From assembly GCF_001625215.2 (NCBI RefSeq), contig NC_030383.2, positions 6,832,779-6,896,778 on the forward strand: a stretch of DNA of 64,000 bases. Direction: 5' to 3'. Of the stretch, positions 10,960 to 24,343 are shown piece after piece. The notes under the pieces are model-generated. The model did not search any database and was not told the origin of the DNA. It saw only the letters and a list, made by a program, of their open reading frames with translations. The DNA comes from Daucus carota subsp. sativus. Its lineage: Eukaryota; Streptophyta; Magnoliopsida; Apiales; Apiaceae. The position numbers and the translations under genes were made by a program. Positions within the stretch are counted from its first letter, which is position 1, and every line of letters starts with the position of its first letter.

Positions 10960-13900
10960 TCTCATGTCTCCCTCTGGTATGCTAAAGACTGTAGATTGCT
11001 TGCTTTTGTGTCTGCCAAGGCAATTGAGTATTCGTATGACTGAGTATTTAATTAAAGATGGTCCAGGCAACATCATTCGAAGCATTCGCTCGTGCTATCT
11101 GAGAGTTTTGGGCCATTGAACCACCAGCAATGTAGTATGTAATGAGAGACTACAATATCAACATTCAGCAATTATACATGGTTTTTTTTTAAAACAATAG
11201 AGATAATGTAATTGCAAAATAGATTTGTATAAGATTTGTATAAAATCATAGCACAAAAAAAATTTGTACAAAAATTAGATAAGATATGAATATATATATA
11301 TATATATTAATATTATAAATTTGTATACATAATATTACACAAGGTGTAGAGTACAGTACACATGTAATCATCTACTAAATGAATTATATATATTAAAACA
11401 TTTTTATCATTGAAAGTAAACATTCTTTGTTTTTATCATATTTTAATATCACAATACACAAATATACTAATGCATGGAAGAGTTATTATATACTCCAAAA
11501 AAAAGTGGCTTGTGATCAAATATAATATATATGTTAGTTATTTTATTAATATAAAATTATTGGTATACATATTAGTTTTCATACTCACATCTTCCTAAAG
11601 ATATAAATACTTACACAAATATACTAAAAATTATACTATATTATATACAAATTTATATATTATTTTAATTAATTGAGTATTTAAATAAATTGTGCAACTT
11701 TTGTAAGGTATTGTAAAGTTGGATCTGTATATATATAATTAAAAAAGAAGTTGGATCTATATTGAAAAATAAAGGTGAGAGAATTCCTTCTTGGGTAGTC
11801 AAACCGTCAAAGGTAGAATAACAAATAAACAAAAGCAAGAATATCTTGGAAGGTCTGTCCAGAGACTCCAGAGCAAGGTAAAAAAGCATGCGAAAAGATT
11901 TTGCAATACTGTAGCTTTGGGCGTTCACGACACGTATGATTCTGCATGCAAGGCGGCACTATTGTCTTGTCCTAAAAAGTGTTGTATCATTTAATTTTCT
12001 AATGTTAATTATTTTGACAGTATTGTTTTTCTTACATTTTTTTTTCTTGTAACAGTGACTGCACACATAAATTTATGGCAAAAAGCTAACAAAGTTAAGT
12101 TCAGTTTAAAGATCTGTTACTACCTTCTCGTTTACACAAATACTGAGTCTAGATGATTTGTAGTTTCTGATTACTTTTTATTTGGACTATTCTTGTTTGT
12201 TTAAGTGATCATTGATCAATCCCATCTGTCCCTGGAATGCATACATTGAGCAAAAGTGAAAGAATCTCATAATTTTGAAGGCTTTTTATGTGTAATCATA
12301 ATCATCAAAAACCACATTCATCATATGTAGCACTAAGTGTCACAGGTGAAAATAGTTGAGGAAAATAACGACATCGAGTGTGCTGAATTATGAAATTACA
12401 AGCCAAAAGTTGCATTGTTGTCGGAGGCAGAACCAGAATATCCCGCCACATTGAGAAAAATAGAGCTGAAATATTAAATAATGAAACTCTTATATTCAAC
12501 AATGCAGGGGAACTTTATCAGGACCCGGTGTTTATAAGTAGTAACTTGTTTGCAAATTTAGCTACGGTGATCATATACTGCAACAAGCTCATATGGTCGT
12601 TCATCAAATTTATCTCACTGAATTGGATAACAGACTTATACATACAAAAAATGTCATTTGAATCAAATATGTTGAAGAATTCCATGGATCTTAGGTCTGG
12701 TAAGTGATCCATTCTCCTAAAATTTTGAGATGTTAAAAGGAGAGTTATGATCATATTCTAACAAGAAGACCTGCGATTTACTTGTAATAACAGAGATTTT
12801 AGAAATTCTGTGAATAGACTGAGTTTTGAGTCTAGTGCCATCCAGATTAGAATTGGTGTAAGTTTATGCATATATGCCCTGAAGAGAAGAAATAATCTTC
12901 AATATGATGGCCTATGAATGTCCGAATCTTTCCGCCTTTCGGAATTAGCTGTCCTCGCTCTCCGAAACTGTGATCCTCAATTTCCTCTCTTCATAGCTGA
13001 AATAGAAATACGAAGTGATGATCCATAACACGTCTTTGAAATAAGTGGACATGTTCCAGCTCCTCCAATCTCATGTCATTCTCTAAAATTAGGAACACAA
13101 CACACTTGACTCTAATAGCCTATCCTCTTATCAACCTAGCTTAGATTAGCCGGCCAGAAAAACTAACATGCTTCCAATCCTACTTAAAAAAAAAGAAAAA
13201 GACAACAAAAATGGGACATTCACATGCACATACAAACGACCAGGAAAAGATAGCTACTCAACTTAACTAAGATCTTACTGCCATCAAATATATAATATAT
13301 ATAGATATTAGACAATACAGTAATCTTTTATACAAATTACGCTACAAGGCTGGTATAGTTTACTACTGGCCAACAACATATGTAGATGAAATTATAATTA
13401 CAGATCCAAGAGTTCCTCGGCTTTTCAGTTTGGTCGGCCTTGTATAACGTCAAAGCTCATCTTCCATCAGTTGCAACTCAACTTGAATTCCATCTAATTC
13501 CCTCTTAAGCTTGGAGTTTGCATAAATTAAGGAATATATAATTACTCTTCAAGAAAAAAGTAATATATAATTAATGATATTTAAATCTTATAATTACTTG
13601 AATTTTATTATTAATATATATACAGTTTTAACAATATTGTTGACAAAATTTAAACTTGAAATCATTCATTTTAATTGATTAAATATGAATATTTTTAGGC
13701 ATAATAACATTGAATAACGGTTATTTTTACAACAAATATTAACATACATAGAGTACTCCGTTATAAATTATAACAGTATTTGTTAAATATTTAATCTTAT
13801 ATTTATAAATAAATATATGTTTTCATACTCTTCCCGATGATGGAGAGTTGTGAACCCGTTTATCTCGAGGATATACCCCGGAAATAGCAGTTGAGCTAGA

Positions 13901-14413
13901 CAAAGATAAAATTAGGGCCTACTCTATTAGAGTACTCTATGAATTATCCTTGATGGCTCATTCTTATCTGTAAAAGTTTGTCAGCTGTCAGACAACTATA
14001 AACCATTTTTCTCCATGTCACGAGAACAACACGTTTCATAACAGAATTGCAAGTTTTCAGTTGGAACCATTTGCTGGCATTGTCTACATCCTATATGCAC
14101 TTTAGATATGCCAATGTACAAAACTAAATACTTAACATCCACCATGTTGATATTATCTCAAACTAAATACTCAACATCCATGAAGTTCATATTGCAGAGT
14201 ACACACCAGTAATAAATGAAATGCACTTGTTTTAAATGTACAAGAATCTACTAATCACCAATAATGATATAAAATTCAGCAGAAAAAAGAACACAGAAAT
14301 GATTTGAGCTTGCAACTATGTCCATCTGTTATAATACTGGAGATGACCAGGGTGCAAAGACTCAATCCACGACCTCGGAACAAAAGAGCTTCAACCAACA
14401 GAACATATGCAGT
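10960..14413. other. long AT-rich intergenic region
   Basis: No complete gene. A (TA)n run lies at about 11291-11307. Two minus-strand stretches look faintly exonic: about 13532-13454 reads a coiled-coil-like NSKLKRELDGIQVEL ending in a stop, and about 13001-12945 reads YEERKLRITVSESEDS and a stop after a CAG acceptor-like site. Neither can be tied to a gene, so they are recorded as possible relics only. Confidence 0.4.
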
Positions 14414-17400
14414 CTAAGCTCCAAACTTGGGCACTTTAGCAGTAGAAATTTGAGAAAGGAAGTGCTCTGCAACAATTCTTCTTTGGATTTTCCCTGTAGC
14501 GGTCTTTGGAACAGAGTCGGTAATGAACACCTTTTTGGGCACCTTGAAAGCTGCCAGATTTTTCTTGCAGAAATTCAACACTTCTGCTTCATCAATTTCT
14601 GATCCTTCCTTGAGAATGACCGCACAGTTAATCTGAAGTAAACACATGCATCATATATTATTAACTGAAACTGAAAATGTCTGGAACTAATCGATGAATG
14701 TATAAGGTTTCTGAATTGGCCATGACAATGAACTCGGTGAGCACTAGCAAGGTGATTATCAAGGAACCCTTCACAAAAGAAAACTTATAATTTCACAGTG
14801 TTGACAACTTCCATTATTTAACATATGGAGTACTCATGTCCTTAGTAATGTATTGCACGGCCAATATCACCTTCAAATACTAGTTTGTCAACTACATTCT
14901 TAAGGCCCTGTGGCTTTAAAAAATGTTATGTCTTACTAAACATACGTACATAAGAATATCTTCAATAAAGCTGCACAACTACTCTGCCCATCATTGTATG
15001 TATTTCAGTTAACTGCAGACACATTCTGTAAATTACATATAATTAATTCCAGGCTAAAATATTTTCAGCACTCTAGTGTCTGAGCAACTTCATTTCTAGA
15101 GCTCAACTATATTCTTTTTTTCTGCCAAGACTTCCATCTTGGCTCATTCTTTTTGAGTAGAATTATTGTCCCAAAGAAAGGGTATCAAATATAATTTCAG
15201 ATATCAAAAGAAGGTGATAAAGCTATCGTGCAACAAATGTGTCAGAATTAAGATATTTTTCAGATACAAATGTGCTATAGATAAAATGAACACACACTAA
15301 AATGCTGGAGCTAGATAGATAACTACAATTGATTAACATTAGAATGTTATAGGGTATTATACCCATAAATTATTGGAGCAGCCGGCATTACATATAAAAT
15401 AAAACCAGCAAATATGACAATAGATGACTGCAAGAGAGATGATAATTTTTAATGCCTATTACCTCTTCACCATATTTGTCGTCAGGAATTCCAAAACAAA
15501 CTGCTTGAGATATCTCAGGATGAGACAAGAGAACTGCGTCCACTTCTATTGGAGATATCTTCTCACCTGTTCATGTCAAGAGCACATTTGTTAATCCTTT
15601 CTAAGCGCCTGATAATGCCATCAAAGCTCTAGAAAACTAATACTCTTACCCTTCCATCTTTAACAAAATAAAGTATTACATAATATTATATGCACATATG
15701 TCTTCCATCTTCCAAGCACAACATACAATAAAATAGATGCTCAATTATTATAATGTTAAGGCTAATCGAAATCCCAAATATTTAAGCAACTTAGTCATGC
15801 AAGGAAAGGGTATACTAGAGTTAGGGTGTGTGCCAGGCTCAAGTCCGACTCAACCTAAAACTTCATTAATATCGACTAGGAAGTCCCTATATTAAATATT
15901 ATGTCCGTCTAAATTTAAGCTTATACATGTGAAATACCAGTACACATTATTTCCGAATACATATCTATTAAATTATTATTAGCGGAAGATCATATATGCT
16001 TGATTCAAATAATTTGATATGCTCTGCTTAAAAATAACTGGCTTGGTTATTGTCAAGTTAAATTCAAGTACTGCACAAATGTCTCTAATAGTTCACATGA
16101 CTATGTTCACTCTAGGGTGAAAAAGTAACTCTTAATATCATAATTCATAACAATGCAATATGTATAGCACTAAAAAACGTATAATTGAGGGCAAATAGAT
16201 AGATACCTCCGCGGTTGATAAGCTCCTTAATTCTTCCAACAAGATGCAAATACCCAGTAGAATCCAAATAACCAATATCTCCTGTGTGGAACCACCCAAA
16301 CTGAAAAGCTGTTCTATTCGCCTCAGGATTATTTTTATAGCCCTTTGTCACATTTGGGCCCCTAATACAAACCTCCCCTTTAGCTCCAGCTTCTTGTGCA
16401 ACCCCATTTTCATCCAATATCGCCATTTCTTGACCCACAGGTTTCCCAACTGACCCAGGAATATGTGGTCCATCTTCAGGTAATGGATTTGAAGCCATCA
16501 AATGGCACGCCTCCGTCATCGCATAGGCTTCCAAAACCGGAGCCTTAAAGGCTTCCTCAAGCCGTTCCATAATCGAAGGCGCAAGTGCTGCACTACAGCT
16601 ACGAATAAATCGAAGGTTTGGGTATCTGGGTTCAGGGTTATTTAAATGACGGTCAAGTATAATTTGGTGAATTGTAGGGACAGCTGTGTACCACGTGGCA
16701 TTATATTTATTCATATCTCCCCAGAAAGTTGAGGCTGAAAATCTGCCTGCAGCAGGCAGGGTTACGGAAGCTCCTGCAACTAGTGAACTCAGTAACCCAG
16801 CAATTAATCCGTGCACATGAAACAGTGGGAGGACTATCACAGTCGAATCTGATTCAGTGAGTTTGTAAACCGACTTAATATTCTGTACCGATGAGGCCAA
16901 GTTCAGTTGACTCAATGGCACACCTTTGGGCCGACTCGTGGTACCTGATGTGTGGAGAAACAGAGCAATATCTGATGACTCATTGATGATTTGTGACAAC
17001 GAGTTGGACTCAGACTGAGTTGGGTAAAGTAAAATTTCTGAGTTAGGTGCAGGGAGAGTGGCTGTTATGTGGGGGATTTTAAGCTTCGAAGCCGCAGCTT
17101 GAGCCGGTGCATTTCCTTGCTTGGAGGTTAATAATAGTTTCGATTCTGAGTCCGATAAATAAAACTCGAACTCGTCCGAGGTGTAGGCGGCGTTCAGTGG
17201 CGCCGCGGTGGCTCGGACTCGAATCACAGCCAAAAACATAATTATAAACTGCAATTATTATTTAACATAAAACCAGTTAAAAAAATATATACAAAATTCC
17301 ACATACTGTATATAAATTCCAATCAGACGGGCAGCACATTTCTTGTTCCATAAAAATCGTTAATAACAAAGAAGACGTTGACACAATCAATAAAAAATTC

Positions 17401-17851
17401 TACGCTATGGCAAAATCTTGAATTCACAATTATAATTATCTAGCTAGATTAGAGTCAAATTATCCTACTAATCAACCTTTTGATTTAACAAATTTTGTAA
17501 AACGTTTTGTGAGCACAAAACGCTTTACAAAATTCGCGTAGTTGAAATTAGTGATTCGACTTTCAACTGAATTACTAGTTTCAACTACGCAGATCACCAA
17601 TTTTCATTTCATTTCGAGGTATAATATATAAAGAGATTGTATAAATATACCTCGACGGTATTGGGAAAAGTGAGAGCGACAACATCGGCGGGCTTAACGT
17701 CGGCAGAGACAAGGAGAGAAGCGGCACGCTCAATGAGTTGATCAAGGCGAGCATGGGTGATATCGAACTGGCCGGAAAGTGAAATAGCCCGACGATCGGG
17801 ATATTTGGCGGCGACTTGTTTCAACAAGGCGGTGAGTGTGAGATTTTCCAT
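14414..17851 (-). CDS. AAE3: oxalate--CoA ligase (acyl-activating enzyme 3)
   Basis: Four exons on the minus strand: 17851-17651, 17248-16207, 15566-15463 and 14632-14414; spliced length is 521 residues, near the roughly 514 of Arabidopsis AAE3, to which it is very similar along its whole length. The family makes oxalyl-CoA from oxalate, ATP and CoA in the cytosol, the first step of oxalate breakdown. Visible ANL-superfamily motifs: ATP loop TSGTTSRPKG (167-176), YAMTEA (309-314), HTGD (388-391), the hinge RIKELINRGG (406-415) and the C-terminal catalytic lysine in KTATGK (Lys497). It ends KFGA, so no PTS1 peroxisomal signal. An in-frame ATG at 17938 would add 29 residues, but it overlaps the TATA-like box, so the MENLTL start at 17851 is preferred; it also fits the family N-terminus. 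The gene looks intact. Confidence 0.95.
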
Positions 17852-17936
17852 CGGTGATATCGATAAATTTGAAACACGATTGAAAGAGAGGGTAATTTTG
17901 TTTGGGGTTCTTGTAGCGATTGGTGTACTAGATGAC

Positions 17937-18041
17937 ATATATATAGATACACACGTGTGTGATTATAGGTTGGATTTGGGTTACAGTTGGGATTCGGGGT
18001 GTGAGCTGGGAAGGCAACATTTGGGGAAGGTTGTACACGTG
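17937..18041 (-). promoter_or_regulatory. AAE3 promoter: TATA box and two G-boxes
   Basis: On the minus strand a TATATATA box lies at about 17937-17946 and ACGT-core G-boxes (CACGTG) lie at 17952-17957 and 18036-18041. G-boxes bind bZIP and bHLH factors, including those of light and ABA responses; regulation by either is only inferred. A start site about 30 bases after the TATA box would fall near 17910, downstream of the ATG at 17938. Confidence 0.55.
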
Positions 18042-19687
18042 TCAGGTGTACAGCTTGTTTGAGAACCGTGCCAGTCCCCTGGGTCCCAACTCCCAATTTT
18101 TGTGAAGAATTATTTTCCTTAAAATTTATTTATATTTATAAATAGTTATCCTGTTTCTATAATTAAACTGGTGATACATAAATCAGAATTAATCGATTAA
18201 ACTACTAATTTAGGATGAATAAGAAAACGAAGATTAATCATATGGATTGATCGAAATGAATTGAATATATTTTAATAGTAAAATGTTTATTTAATATTAA
18301 ATTATTATGAGATTGGTTATTTATTAACAAATATATATTTACTATATTATAAATATTATAATTACTTAAATTAAAAAAATATAATATTTTAATTTGAATA
18401 AGTTAATATGTAATTTGATTCGATTAAGAAAATCTTATAAGAATTAATTAGATTAAAAAATCGAATCAGTCGACCATGTTGAGTATAATCGAATAAATAG
18501 AATTTTTTAAAAATATTGAATTAAACAAATTATTCAACATTTATATATTGATATCGATTTATCAGTAAAATTAATTAACAATTTTAACTATAATATAATG
18601 TAAATCTACTGTTTAAGAACATGACACCGTAGATTCAAAAATACTTTCATGAAATCACCAGGCTCGTTTACTTTTGTAAAAATATAACAGATGATAAATC
18701 GTCAAACTCATTTGGCAATTTTCTTTGAATTTTTCTTGATAACTCTTGGCACTATACTAATATGATGACCCGGAGGAAAGTCGTTAAAATTAACGGGGAA
18801 CACGGTACAATATCTTTGGGAGGAAGCAAACGGCGATGGTCATGTGAGGATGACGGTGACAAAATATGATGGCAAATAAAATTATTGAAACAAGGCTCAT
18901 CCGCGTATACGTGTTCGAAATAAGCACCAGTAGTGCATACGTGAGTCGTGACTAGGCAGATGTGTTTGGTTTAAGTTATATTTAAATTAAACTACAGTAA
19001 ATTTACATCATATGGCGATAGAATCATATAATATTTTAGGACGAGTGTATCCAGAAAAAATTAACAAAAAAAAAGGATGAGTATTGGTGTCGGAGATCAA
19101 TAATTTTTGTCTAAGGAAGTCTGGAAGATGATTGATGAAGGAAAATAAGTACATGATCGGTGTGTTCTGCTATGTTGATAATAATTTCTTTATAACTGTC
19201 TCTGTTTTAAATTTGTAAGTATTTTTTAATTATTAAATGAGTAAAATGATTATTTATCTATTTAACAATTTATACTGTCAGAACCTTCATTTTATTGGGG
19301 TGATATTTAAAAAAACTTGTGCATAATTTTTTAAGAAATATTTGTATTCTCGAGGCACATATTTATAGATATTTATTTATTATTTATTATAAATTTAATA
19401 ATTCAAACCAATGAGCAAATTGATATATAATCTCGACTTCACATATCACTTTGATATTTAATCTAGTGTTGTTGATAGTGATGGGGAGAACTGCATTCAT
19501 GCTTCTGCAGATAAACTACAAAGAGCAAGTTGTAGCAAGCCTCACTAAAAGGGAGTTAAAGAGTGTGGTGGCTAGCTGTAGCTGGACTAGCTGATGCTGG
19601 TAGAGATGCATGACCAGCAAGAAAAAGAAGTAGGTTAATGCAAAGATGGCCCGGTAGTTGTCCCAGCAAGGGCAAGGCCAAGTCCAA
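18042..19687. other. AT-rich intergenic
   Basis: No gene recognised. The part at about 19480-19687 is less AT-rich and reads like transcribed DNA, but shows no open frame of useful length; it is the target into which the next element inserted. Confidence 0.4.
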
Positions 19688-19696
19688 AGGAAAAGG

Positions 19697-19981
19697 TAGG
19701 GCTGTTTAACGAACCGAGCTGTTCGCGAACAAGCTCGAGCTCGGCTCGTTAAGAGCTCGTTCGGCTCGGCTCGTTAAGTTAACGAGCTCGAGCTCGAACA
19801 CAAAAAATTGTTCGTTAAGTAAACGAGCTCGAGCCGAGCTTTTAGTATGTTCGGCTCGAGCTCGGCTCGAGCTCGGCTCGAGCTCGTTCGGCTCGAGTTC
19901 GGCTCGTTAAAGCTCGAAAAAATGTAATATTTTCGGGGTTTTTTTTATAATTTATATATGTTATTGGACTGAGAATTCAAC

Positions 19982-20015
<34 letters not shown>

Positions 20016-20477
20016 AGTGATGTAAACAAAATTTTAGGAAATAATAATTTTATTTGGTTTTTAACAGGCAAGTAGAAGTTTGACTAGTACCGCTAACTAG
20101 TGTTTAATCCTAATTTAGTGTTTCAATATTTTAAAAAATATTTTTTACCGATCCAACTGTATGGATGTTAACATATATACATTTTAGTGATATAAACAAA
20201 GTTTCAAAAAAAATTGAAATTATTAGGTTAGCTATTTTAAGAGTCAACTAGCGGTTTGTCCTTATTTTTTTCTGGCTCGGCTCGACTCGACTCGACTCGG
20301 CTCGGCTCGTATTTGTTCGCGAACAAGCTCGTGTTCGGCTCGTTAGTTAACGAGCCGAGCTTGAACACAATTTTTGTTCGATTAAAAAGCTCGGCTCGGC
20401 TCGGCTCGTCAGAAAAAAAATTAAAGCTCGGCTCGGTTCGGTCAAAACTCGGCTCGGCTCGGTTCGTGAACAGCTCT
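19697..20477. mobile_element. MULE-type MITE rich in GAGCTCGGCTCG repeats
   Basis: Ends are inverted: TAGGGCTGTTTAACGAACC at the left, and the complement of AGAGCTGTTCACGAACC at the right. A perfect 9-bp target duplication AGGAAAAGG lies at 19688-19696 and 20478-20486, which points to the Mutator superfamily. Both subterminal zones consist of GCTCGG/CCGAGC repeats able to fold back, with an AT-rich middle containing a (TA)n run near 19988-20011. ORFs within are low-complexity products of the repeats. Confidence 0.85.
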
Positions 20478-20785
20478 AGGAAAAGGCAAGGCCTTGGCAA
20501 TAAAATTGGATGATGTTATTGGGTGTTCAACTTCTACTTTTACTTTAGACTCATATGTTAAAACGAATTCTCCTTATTCTTGTTTGACAAGTCCAGAACA
20601 TTAACATCGATAAGAATATGAACATGACCAGGCCAGAATGCATATTATACATGTATTCGAATTGAAATCCAGCACACAAACGCTAAATGAAGCACACAAC
20701 CAATACAAGTCGGGCAAATAACTAGAAATCCTTATTAGAAAAACACATGCAGATTCACTTATATATGTAATATATCCGTGATGAA

Positions 20786-21692
20786 TCAAAATGCAGGGGC
20801 CAGTGCTTCTTCTTCCTCCATGAACATGGTGTCAGTTGCCGGTGCCTCTGCCTCCTCTTCCATGAACTCTTCCGCATTAGGTCCCTCGGCCACCATGAAC
20901 TTTCCTGCCGTCACTGGTCCAGCCGCCACCTGTCCCGAGCTTCTGATCTCGGCCATTCCACGACGTGCATTCTTTACTCGAGATGCACACAATTTTGGAA
21001 GATATAATCCTGCAAAATTTTAAGTACGTGTATAAAACATAATATAGATGTTAAATTTTTATTCAGAAAAAAAATTCAAAAAATAATGTGTAACAAGTAT
21101 ATATGTTTTCTTTTCATGCGTAAAATGATACTTATTTTGGTACCGAGAGAATAGTTGGTTTTAAGTTTGTTGTGACATGCATAATTAATATGTGTGTAAA
21201 AATGTACCTTCGCCAGCAGCAAGATTAAAGTAAAGATCAATGATGTTAGGGCAGGATTTATAACATCGACGGGAGCAGAGCTTTCGGGTGAAGTGAGGCT
21301 CGAGTAGAGTATCTGACGAAATCCCAAGAACGTTCCTCTCCAAACCACATGCACGAATACACTCCTCAGTTTCAATCCAATCCTTGAGCTTATCAGCTAC
21401 AATCTCGGAGGTTCCGCAAGTGAAAGCTTCCTCACCACTCCTACGCACACGTTGCTCCAGCACACACCGCTTCCCACTCGAAGATATCGCGTATGCGCAT
21501 GACTCTTTGCTTAGATCCTCACAAGCTATGCTTCCTACAATAACCAAAAAAAATAATTAAAAAATTTCCACCATTTTAATTAGCTATCGAAATCGATACG
21601 ATTATGTACGTACCTAAGGTGCCTTGAATGCAGAAAGTAAGGGCAAGTGCGAAAACAGCTAAGTTCTTGATGGTAAAACAGTAAGAAGCCAT
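20786..21692 (-). CDS. PAR1-family secreted cysteine-rich protein
   Basis: Three exons on the minus strand: 21692-21614, 21534-21208 and 21009-20786; spliced length is 209 residues. Residues 1 to about 26 form a signal peptide (MASYCFTIKNLAVFALAL...). The mature part holds the PAR1-family core with many paired cysteines: CEDLSKESCAYAISSSGKRC, then ECIRACGLERN, LCSRRCYKSCPN and LPKLCASRVKN. The family is named after tobacco photoassimilate-responsive PAR-1; At5g52390 is an Arabidopsis member. Biochemical function is unknown; expression responds to sugars and defence in the founding study. The last 50 or so residues are rich in A, E and M (FMEEEAEAPATD) and look poorly conserved. All splice phases agree and the frame is open. 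Confidence 0.92.
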
Positions 21693-21781
21693 GGATGAGC
21701 TAATTAAGTTGGATGGTTGAAAGCTAGCTTGTGACTTGTGCTAAGTAGAGATGGTTGTGAATGTTCATTTTAGAGAAGTTC

Positions 21782-21789
21782 TTTATATA
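21782..21789 (-). promoter_or_regulatory. putative TATA box of the PAR1 gene
   Basis: TATATAAA on the minus strand about 90-100 bases before the ATG. Confidence 0.55.
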
Positions 21790-22752
21790 TAGATGTTAAG
21801 CCACTGTGGAGTTGGGAAAATTTGGCACTAGCTAGGAGGACAAGAACATGAAGTGGGAAATCAACCAAACTCCAACCCCACGTACTTACATTATTGAGGT
21901 AGAATATATGAGAGGAGCATTTAGAATATTGCACTTGTAGTCAAAGGTCTTGCCCATGGCTAAGGAAAAACATTTCACATGAATATAATGAGGACATGCT
22001 ATTTTCATCTATCAGAACTCTGGTATGTTCAATTGGAATTATAGAGCACTTCTTAGACAATACTTATATATCTTCAAATGTCACACACTAAGGTCACATC
22101 ACCAATCATAGTACATTTTGATTTGTTAATGTTGTTTATTTAAGCATAGAAATTAATACTCCCTCCCCCTCATTTGTTTACATATATTTCGGATAGAGTT
22201 TTTTGATAATGTAAAAAGTTTGTTTCATTAAAGTTTGTTTTTTAACATAAATTTCGAGAGAGAGAGATGCTCTTATTACTTAGGAGACTGAAAATGCGTA
22301 AATTATTTATATTATTTCGATATACTCATAGTAAATTTAATCAAAACATATCAGCACAAATTATATACGTTTAAGTATTGTTTAATTTTGAACCCCACGT
22401 TTATTAATAGAACCATAGTGCAAGAAGGAAACAGTTAAATAATTTTAAGGAGCTGTGCGTTTTTTCTTTCTAATTGGGCTTGAAATAAAAGAATATTTTT
22501 AGAATATTGTAAGAGGGTTTAGCTTTAAGAAGCTCACATACTGGGCATCTGATAACATATTAAAATGCAATCCAAATATTGTGATTAGACAGATGACGAG
22601 TTTTCCTAAAAGATGAGCTTATCTTTCTATCTGTAATAGTATAATATCGCTAATCGCTGTCTGATTAAGAAAACTCTGAATACGTATTTTTTGGTGGAAA
22701 TGACTCTGGTCAACTAATGGTCACTAGTTTGTATTAATTTTGTCACGAGATT
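21790..22752. other. intergenic between PAR1 and the P450 pair
   Basis: No gene seen. A lone Stowaway-like terminus (ACTCCCTCCCCCTCATTTG) starts near 22160 without a matching right end; a short GA run lies near 22256-22268. Confidence 0.4.
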
Positions 22753-23038
22753 AGCAATCAGCATCATGAAAATACGGTGATAATTTTTCGCTTAATCTGC
22801 AGAGGCCGATACAGCATGAGGGGTTACTGCCTCCACTAATTAATTCTCGAACCCTTTATTACATTTACCATTAATTAGTCTGTTAATTCAGAAGATTGCT
22901 CCTTAGCATAGTGGTTTAGTTGATATGCATACATCACAAGGAGTTGGCGATGACCTTTTTTGCATGTACAAAATTTTCACATTGTTCTACAAGAAAACAA
23001 GTTAGATTCTCACTGAAACAATAAGCCTACACAGAAGG
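22753..23038 (+). repeat. duplicated 5' flank of the P450 genes
   Basis: This stretch is closely similar to 30481-30726 upstream of the second P450 copy (shared words include CTGCAGAGGCCGATACAGCA), so the duplication took in at least 240 bases of promoter DNA as well as the gene. Copy 2 lacks a short piece just before the start region. Confidence 0.8.
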
Positions 23039-23873
23039 ATGGGAGTTCATTGGGTTTTTAGCGATATCAAACTAGCCCTGGCTATGTCACTCTTGTCAGT
23101 AGTGCTCAAAATTTGTTTACAGTTGTGGATATTGCCAAACATAACTTACTTGAGGATTAAAAGGAATGGATTAAGTGGTCCATCTCCAAGGTTTCCTCTC
23201 GGAAACATTACTGATATGGTGGCTCATTCAAAGAAAAACGACGATCCTTCTTCGTCGTCTTGCGATAGCAATATCATGAGCCATCATATCCACTCAAAGG
23301 TGTTTCCATACTTTGCTCAGTGGCAACAATCTCACGGTTAGCAACTATGTTAAAATTTTCCACCCAAATGCAGATAGAAAAAATAAATCTCTGATTGTTT
23401 ATTGCAGGAAAAGTGTTTGTGTCCTGGTTGGGGACGAAACCGTTTCTTTATATTGCGGATCCTGAATTTCTAAAGCAAATGTCTTCAGCTGTTAAGGGAA
23501 AGAGCTGGGGACAACCAAGTGTTTTCAGAAATGACCAAATGCCTATGTTTGGTACTTATGGCTTGACTATGGTTGAAGGTGATGTTTGGGTTCGTCACAG
23601 GAGTGTTCTCACTCCGGCTTTCTCTCCGCCTAACATAAAGGTGAAAAAGCCTGAAGTTTTACTCTGTTATCAGTATTTATATCATTTACAACGTGTCGGT
23701 CTTAATATGTGCATTTATGTGAGTGCATTACAGGCCTTGCGAAGCTTGATGGTGATGGTGACTAATGAAATGCTAGACCGATGGACCTCTATTATTAAAT
23801 CCGGTCAGCAAGAATTGGACATTGAATAGGAGATCTCAAGCACAATGGGGATGATTGTGGCCAATACAACCTT
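23039..23873 (+). pseudogene. truncated P450 copy (5' third of the downstream gene)
   Basis: Exons 23039-23336, 23408-23640 and the start of exon 3 at 23734 match the downstream P450 gene at 30727 exon for exon. A single C-to-A change turns the serine codon TCG of the intact copy into TAG at 23827-23829, and similarity stops outright at about 23873, in exon 3. The I-helix, ExxR and heme-binding parts are missing, so no active enzyme can be made. Other differences include GDVW for GDDW in the C-helix region. Both splice pairs are still intact, so the remnant could be transcribed. Confidence 0.9.
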
Positions 23874-24343
23874 ATTGAGGAATAAAAGTATAATGATAGT
23901 TTTGTCTTTGTAATTGAGCAGGTATTGGGCTATATATAAAGACCCACTTATTTGATTTGAGTGGACATCATTTACAATGTAACCTCTTTAGCAAATCCAG
24001 TGTTCTACATACTTCTTATATATTTCTAAACCTTTGCTCATCTTTGTTTATCTGGGAAGCTATAGACATACAGATATAGATTAAGCATAGATTCACATAT
24101 AGATTAGGCTCGTTTAGGCATTAAAATGCAAGTGATAATATGTCATGCGAAATACATTTAAAAGAATTTAACTTCTTTGATAATAAAGTCTCCGTATTAC
24201 AAGTAAAGACGAAAGATCTAATTATTTAAAACAAAATTAAAATAAACATATATTTTATAAAAAAAAATTTTGCCGAGATATTTTATAAAATTTTAAATTT
24301 ATATGTATTTAAACTTAACTAATATAATATGTGTTTTTATGTA
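23874..24343. other. unassigned AT-rich sequence after the truncated P450
   Basis: Starts exactly where P450 similarity ends. It has a TATA-like motif (CTATATATAAAG, about 23931) but no coding frame or recognised repeat. Confidence 0.4.

Noticed and set aside
20237-20513. ORFs on both strands in the AGCTCGG repeat
   Set aside because: They are simple translations of the repeat (SARLGS, EPSRAE) within a MITE.
23874-24343. Possible long-terminal-repeat fragment after the truncated P450
   Set aside because: Only a TATA-like motif suggests it; no paired end, primer-binding site or coding remains were seen.
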